A stretch of DNA of 64,000 nt, from the NCBI RefSeq assembly GCF_000420665.1, contig NZ_ATVJ01000002.1:546913-610912 (forward strand), written 5' to 3'. Made by a program: the position numbers and the translations under genes. Positions 61,871 to 64,000 of this stretch are shown here, in pieces. The first letter of the stretch is position 1, and every line of letters begins with the position of its first letter. Source of the stretch: Ponticaulis koreensis DSM 19734 (GTDB lineage Bacteria > Pseudomonadota > Alphaproteobacteria > Caulobacterales > Hyphomonadaceae). A model generated the notes under the pieces. It had not been told where the DNA came from, made no database searches, and saw only the letters and a list, made by a program, of their open reading frames with translations.

Positions 61871-63463
61871 TTAAGGCGCGGCCGTAACCGTGAACGGGAC
61901 GATCTGGTCGATAGCGGAATATTCCAGATAGTAACTGATGCTACCCGCCAGATCCGCGATAGCGAGAATGTCGTCTGCGTCGAAGCCTGTCTCAATAAAT
62001 CCTTGAACCGAAAGCTGAACATTCCGATCAAAACCTTCCAGTTCAACGACGCCTATATACGGGACATTTTCATAGAAAATATAAATTTCCCACTGCCGGT
62101 CTCCGTCAAAGTCTCTGAAGTACAAGCGCTCGGGAACACCAACGCCAAGGTCCAGACTATCCACGAGCGCAAAGGTTTCATTCACGTCCGGCGTGGTCTG
62201 CCCATAGAGATAGAGCGTATGGTTGCCTGTATGCTCCCCATCGGTAGCGATATAAGCAATGTAGTTGTCGCTACTGCCTCCGCCTGAAGAAATGAGAGAA
62301 CCGGGAACGTACTGCGTCCAGACTATTTCCTGTCCTTGTGCCAGCGTGATTGGTGTTTCGTCACTTTCGGTATAGCTGCCTGCGGAATGGAAGAATGTCC
62401 GAATAGACGGAACCGAAACATCAATCGCCATCCGATGTTCTGGCGCTGGTTCATTGCGAAAATATACGCGCGAAGACCCCTGACAAAAATTACCGTCGGG
62501 CGTGATCGTTACAGCCTGACCATAGGTAGAAACGCCGCCGTTGACCGTACGAGGCAGGTAGCGCATGCCATTAGTATCACTTGCGAGGAACAGGTCGGTT
62601 GTCCCGGAAAGACCATCAAGCAAGTCAGCCGATGCGTAACAGATGTCGTTGAGCGTGAGCGTACCTTTAATAGTCTGCCCTGCCGGTACATTGCCATCAT
62701 ACTCCATAACGAAGCCTAGGCTGTCCTGCGGAAACACAAGAACTTTTTCGATTGCCGCGCCGAAACCAGGAAACGGACCGGTCATGAAGGCCGGAATGGC
62801 CAACTGCCCAGGCGTCGCATTTGGCAAATCAACGGTCGTTTCTGTGTCAAAACCGTTATTCGCTTCAACGTCGATCATAAAATACTCGAGCGTCCCGTCA
62901 TTCTTAGTACGAATGCCGGATGCAGCAGTCTGAGCGCCAAAAAATTGCACGGTCATCAGATCCGGAAAGATCTGGTCAAACTCCAAGTCTATCGGTGTTC
63001 CGAAATTCACATTCACGCTGGTTACCAACGGAGCGCGAACGATATTGGTCGCGGTGATTGATATTGCAGACGTATCGGAAAACTCACCGTCACTCACGGT
63101 CAGCTCGAAATCGAGCGTAGCGTCAGCTGTCACCTCGGGGAGCTCAACAGAGAGAGTCGCGGTATTGTCGCCAGATAGCTGGGCAGTCGGCCCCGCAGTT
63201 TGCACCCAAGCATAAGTAAGAGTGTCATTTTCAGGGTCGCTGGAGCCAGACCCGTCCAAGATAACTGTCTGTCGCTCATCGGCACTCGTTCCGCCTGGAG
63301 CAGACGTTGCCGCCGTCGGCGCAGTATTCGTTGGGGTCGGTGTGGGCGTGGGTGTCGGCGTTGGAGTTGGCGATCCTCCGCCCCCGCCGCCTGAACATGC
63401 CGCTAGAAAAATCGCACTAAAAATTACACTCGCGCTTCCGAGCGCGATCGAGCGAACCGTCAT
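61871..63463 (-). CDS. Large surface lipoprotein with PT linker and PKD/cadherin-like domain
   Basis: A 530-residue exported lipoprotein. The signal peptide ends LAACSGGGGGG, the lipobox Cys followed by a Gly run. A linker of seven Pro-Thr pairs comes next. Then follows an Ig-like PKD/REJ-type domain (about 60-130: ADERQTVILDGSGSSDPENDTLTYAWVQ...DFELTVSDGEFSDTSAISI), then about 380 residues I do not recognise, beta-rich, with two Cys (ICYAS, NFCQG). A TTG 27 bases upstream could also start. It is probably anchored in the outer membrane. No adhesion partner is visible. Confidence 0.72.
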   Translation of the reverse strand: MTVRSIALGSASVIFSAIFLAACSGGGGGGSPTPTPTPTPTPTPTNTAPTAATSAPGGTSADERQTVILDGSGSSDPENDTLTYAWVQTAGPTAQLSGDNTATLSVELPEVTADATLDFELTVSDGEFSDTSAISITATNIVRAPLVTSVNVNFGTPIDLEFDQIFPDLMTVQFFGAQTAASGIRTKNDGTLEYFMIDVEANNGFDTETTVDLPNATPGQLAIPAFMTGPFPGFGAAIEKVLVFPQDSLGFVMEYDGNVPAGQTIKGTLTLNDICYASADLLDGLSGTTDLFLASDTNGMRYLPRTVNGGVSTYGQAVTITPDGNFCQGSSRVYFRNEPAPEHRMAIDVSVPSIRTFFHSAGSYTESDETPITLAQGQEIVWTQYVPGSLISSGGGSSDNYIAYIATDGEHTGNHTLYLYGQTTPDVNETFALVDSLDLGVGVPERLYFRDFDGDRQWEIYIFYENVPYIGVVELEGFDRNVQLSVQGFIETGFDADDILAIADLAGSISYYLEYSAIDQIVPFTVTAAP

Positions 63464-63560
63464 CCGTAAGACCCCCGTCTTTCCTCTCAATGTTCAAGAG
63501 TAAGGTCAGGCTATCGGCGCACCCAAAGATTGCAAGCTGATTTTAAATCAATCTGCAGAA

Positions 63561-63591
63561 AACAAAAAAGCCCGCTCGGATGAGCGGGCTT
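63561..63591 (-). terminator. Terminator after tuf
   Basis: A ten-base-pair stem AAGCCCGCTC/GAGCGGGCTT (63568-63577 with 63582-63591) followed on the minus strand by TTTTTTGTTTT. It lies about 140 bases past the tuf stop. Confidence 0.92.
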
Positions 63592-63689
63592 ATTCTTGAT
63601 TAGTTTTGTTCTCGCTAAGCTACGCGTCGCATAGAACGCGCTCAGGGCTGCTCACACTTAACTCAGTTCAGAGCGGCAGCCTTGAGCCT

Positions 63690-63722
63690 GTTTCATGTGA
63701 TTGCTTCAGCAATCACGGAAAC
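63690..63722 (-). other. Extra hairpin in the tuf 3' untranslated region
   Basis: A perfect eight-pair stem GTGATTGC/GCAATCAC (63697-63704 with 63709-63716) with a tetraloop, extended by GTTTC/GAAAC at the base. It starts about ten bases after the tuf stop and has no T tract, so it may stabilise the mRNA end. Confidence 0.6.
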
Positions 63723-63732
63723 GAATAGAAAC

Positions 63733-64000
63733 CTATTCGATAACTTTAGATACAACGCCTGAACCAACAGTACGGCCACCTTCACGGATAGCGAAGCGGA
63801 GCTTCTCTTCCATAGCAACCGGCTGGATCAGCTCAACGTTCAGCTTAACGTTGTCGCCTGGCATAACCATTTCCGTGCCATCCTGAAGCGTAACAACACC
63901 TGTCACGTCAGTTGTACGGAAGTAGAATTGTGGACGGTAGTTAGAGAAGAATGGTGTGTGACGACCACCCTCTTCTTTCGTCAGAATGTAAGCTTCAGCT
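63733..64000 (-). CDS. tuf: Elongation factor Tu, C-terminal part (partial)
   Basis: The minus-strand frame from the right edge encodes about 88 residues of EF-Tu domain 3: [72 protein letters not shown], then TAG. The sequence is near universal. EF-Tu carries aminoacyl-tRNA to the ribosome. Only the end is in the window, so its operon (fusA upstream is likely) cannot be seen. Confidence 0.98.
   Translation of the reverse strand, partial: AEAYILTKEEGGRHTPFFSNYRPQFYFRTTDVTGVVTLQDGTEMVMPGDNVKLNVELIQPVAMEEKLRFAIREGGRTVGSGVVSKVIE

Noticed and set aside
63338..63372. Possible phase-variable microsatellite in the Pro-Thr linker
   Set aside because: The DNA repeat is imperfect because codons vary, so slippage is not favoured.

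Overview
This window reads as chromosomal DNA of a Caulobacterales-type alphaproteobacterium; a Hyphomonadaceae-like marine bacterium is my best guess, but the species is not identified. Supporting signs are an uninterrupted S10-spc-alpha ribosomal superoperon in alphaproteobacterial order, 5-aminolevulinate synthase (C4 haem pathway), the F1-ATPase zeta inhibitor (DUF1476), DUF3126 beside cysE, an ATP12 assembly factor, and a cluster of CtrA-type TTAA-N7-TTAA boxes between divergent flagellar operons. GC content is moderate and even. I see no insertion sequence, prophage, CRISPR array, rRNA or recognisable tRNA.

Left part (1-12 kb): the tail of a patatin-like gene, csaA, small membrane and hypothetical proteins, the zeta subunit, then purC-purS. 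A beta-propeller lipoprotein and a probable small RNA separate purS from purQ. A TSUP exporter, an acyl-CoA dehydrogenase and a PepSY protein follow. A SoxR regulator is divergent from a VOC-fold gene across a clear SoxR box. An SDR, an Ala/Glu-rich lipoprotein and a nitronate monooxygenase-like enzyme complete this part.

Middle (12-36 kb): hemA with a small partner gene, two secreted pentapeptide-repeat proteins, a TerC-family protein, flagellar flgB-flgC-fliE facing fliO-fliP, an alpha/beta hydrolase, cysE-DUF3126, and an RND efflux operon with its TetR regulator. Then come a nitroreductase, queF coupled to a Ca/Na antiporter, an SDR, a TorF-type porin, a CPA2 cation antiporter, an SDR coupled to an iron-sulfur photolyase, and a thiolase.

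Right part (36-64 kb): almost everything is on the minus strand. From the right edge it runs: tuf (3' end), a PT-linker lipoprotein, a fused RimB-RimK ribosome-modification protein, a DUF167 protein, rpsJ through rplQ including secY, adk and rpoA, then degP/htrA, rarA, two RluA-type pseudouridine synthases, crcB, a HAD phosphatase, atp12 and a DUF1704 peptidase-like gene. An FKBP gene on the plus strand sits at the left edge of this block.

The points most worth a second look are: ribosomal protein L4 with an extra ~105-residue C-terminal domain that looks like a helix-hairpin-helix; the RimB-RimK fusion next to the ribosomal operon; a probable sRNA exposing a CCUCC loop between purS and purQ; two genes whose ribosome binding site lies inside a strong hairpin; a 13-bp motif shared by the hemA and terC upstream regions; and the SoxR-controlled VOC gene.
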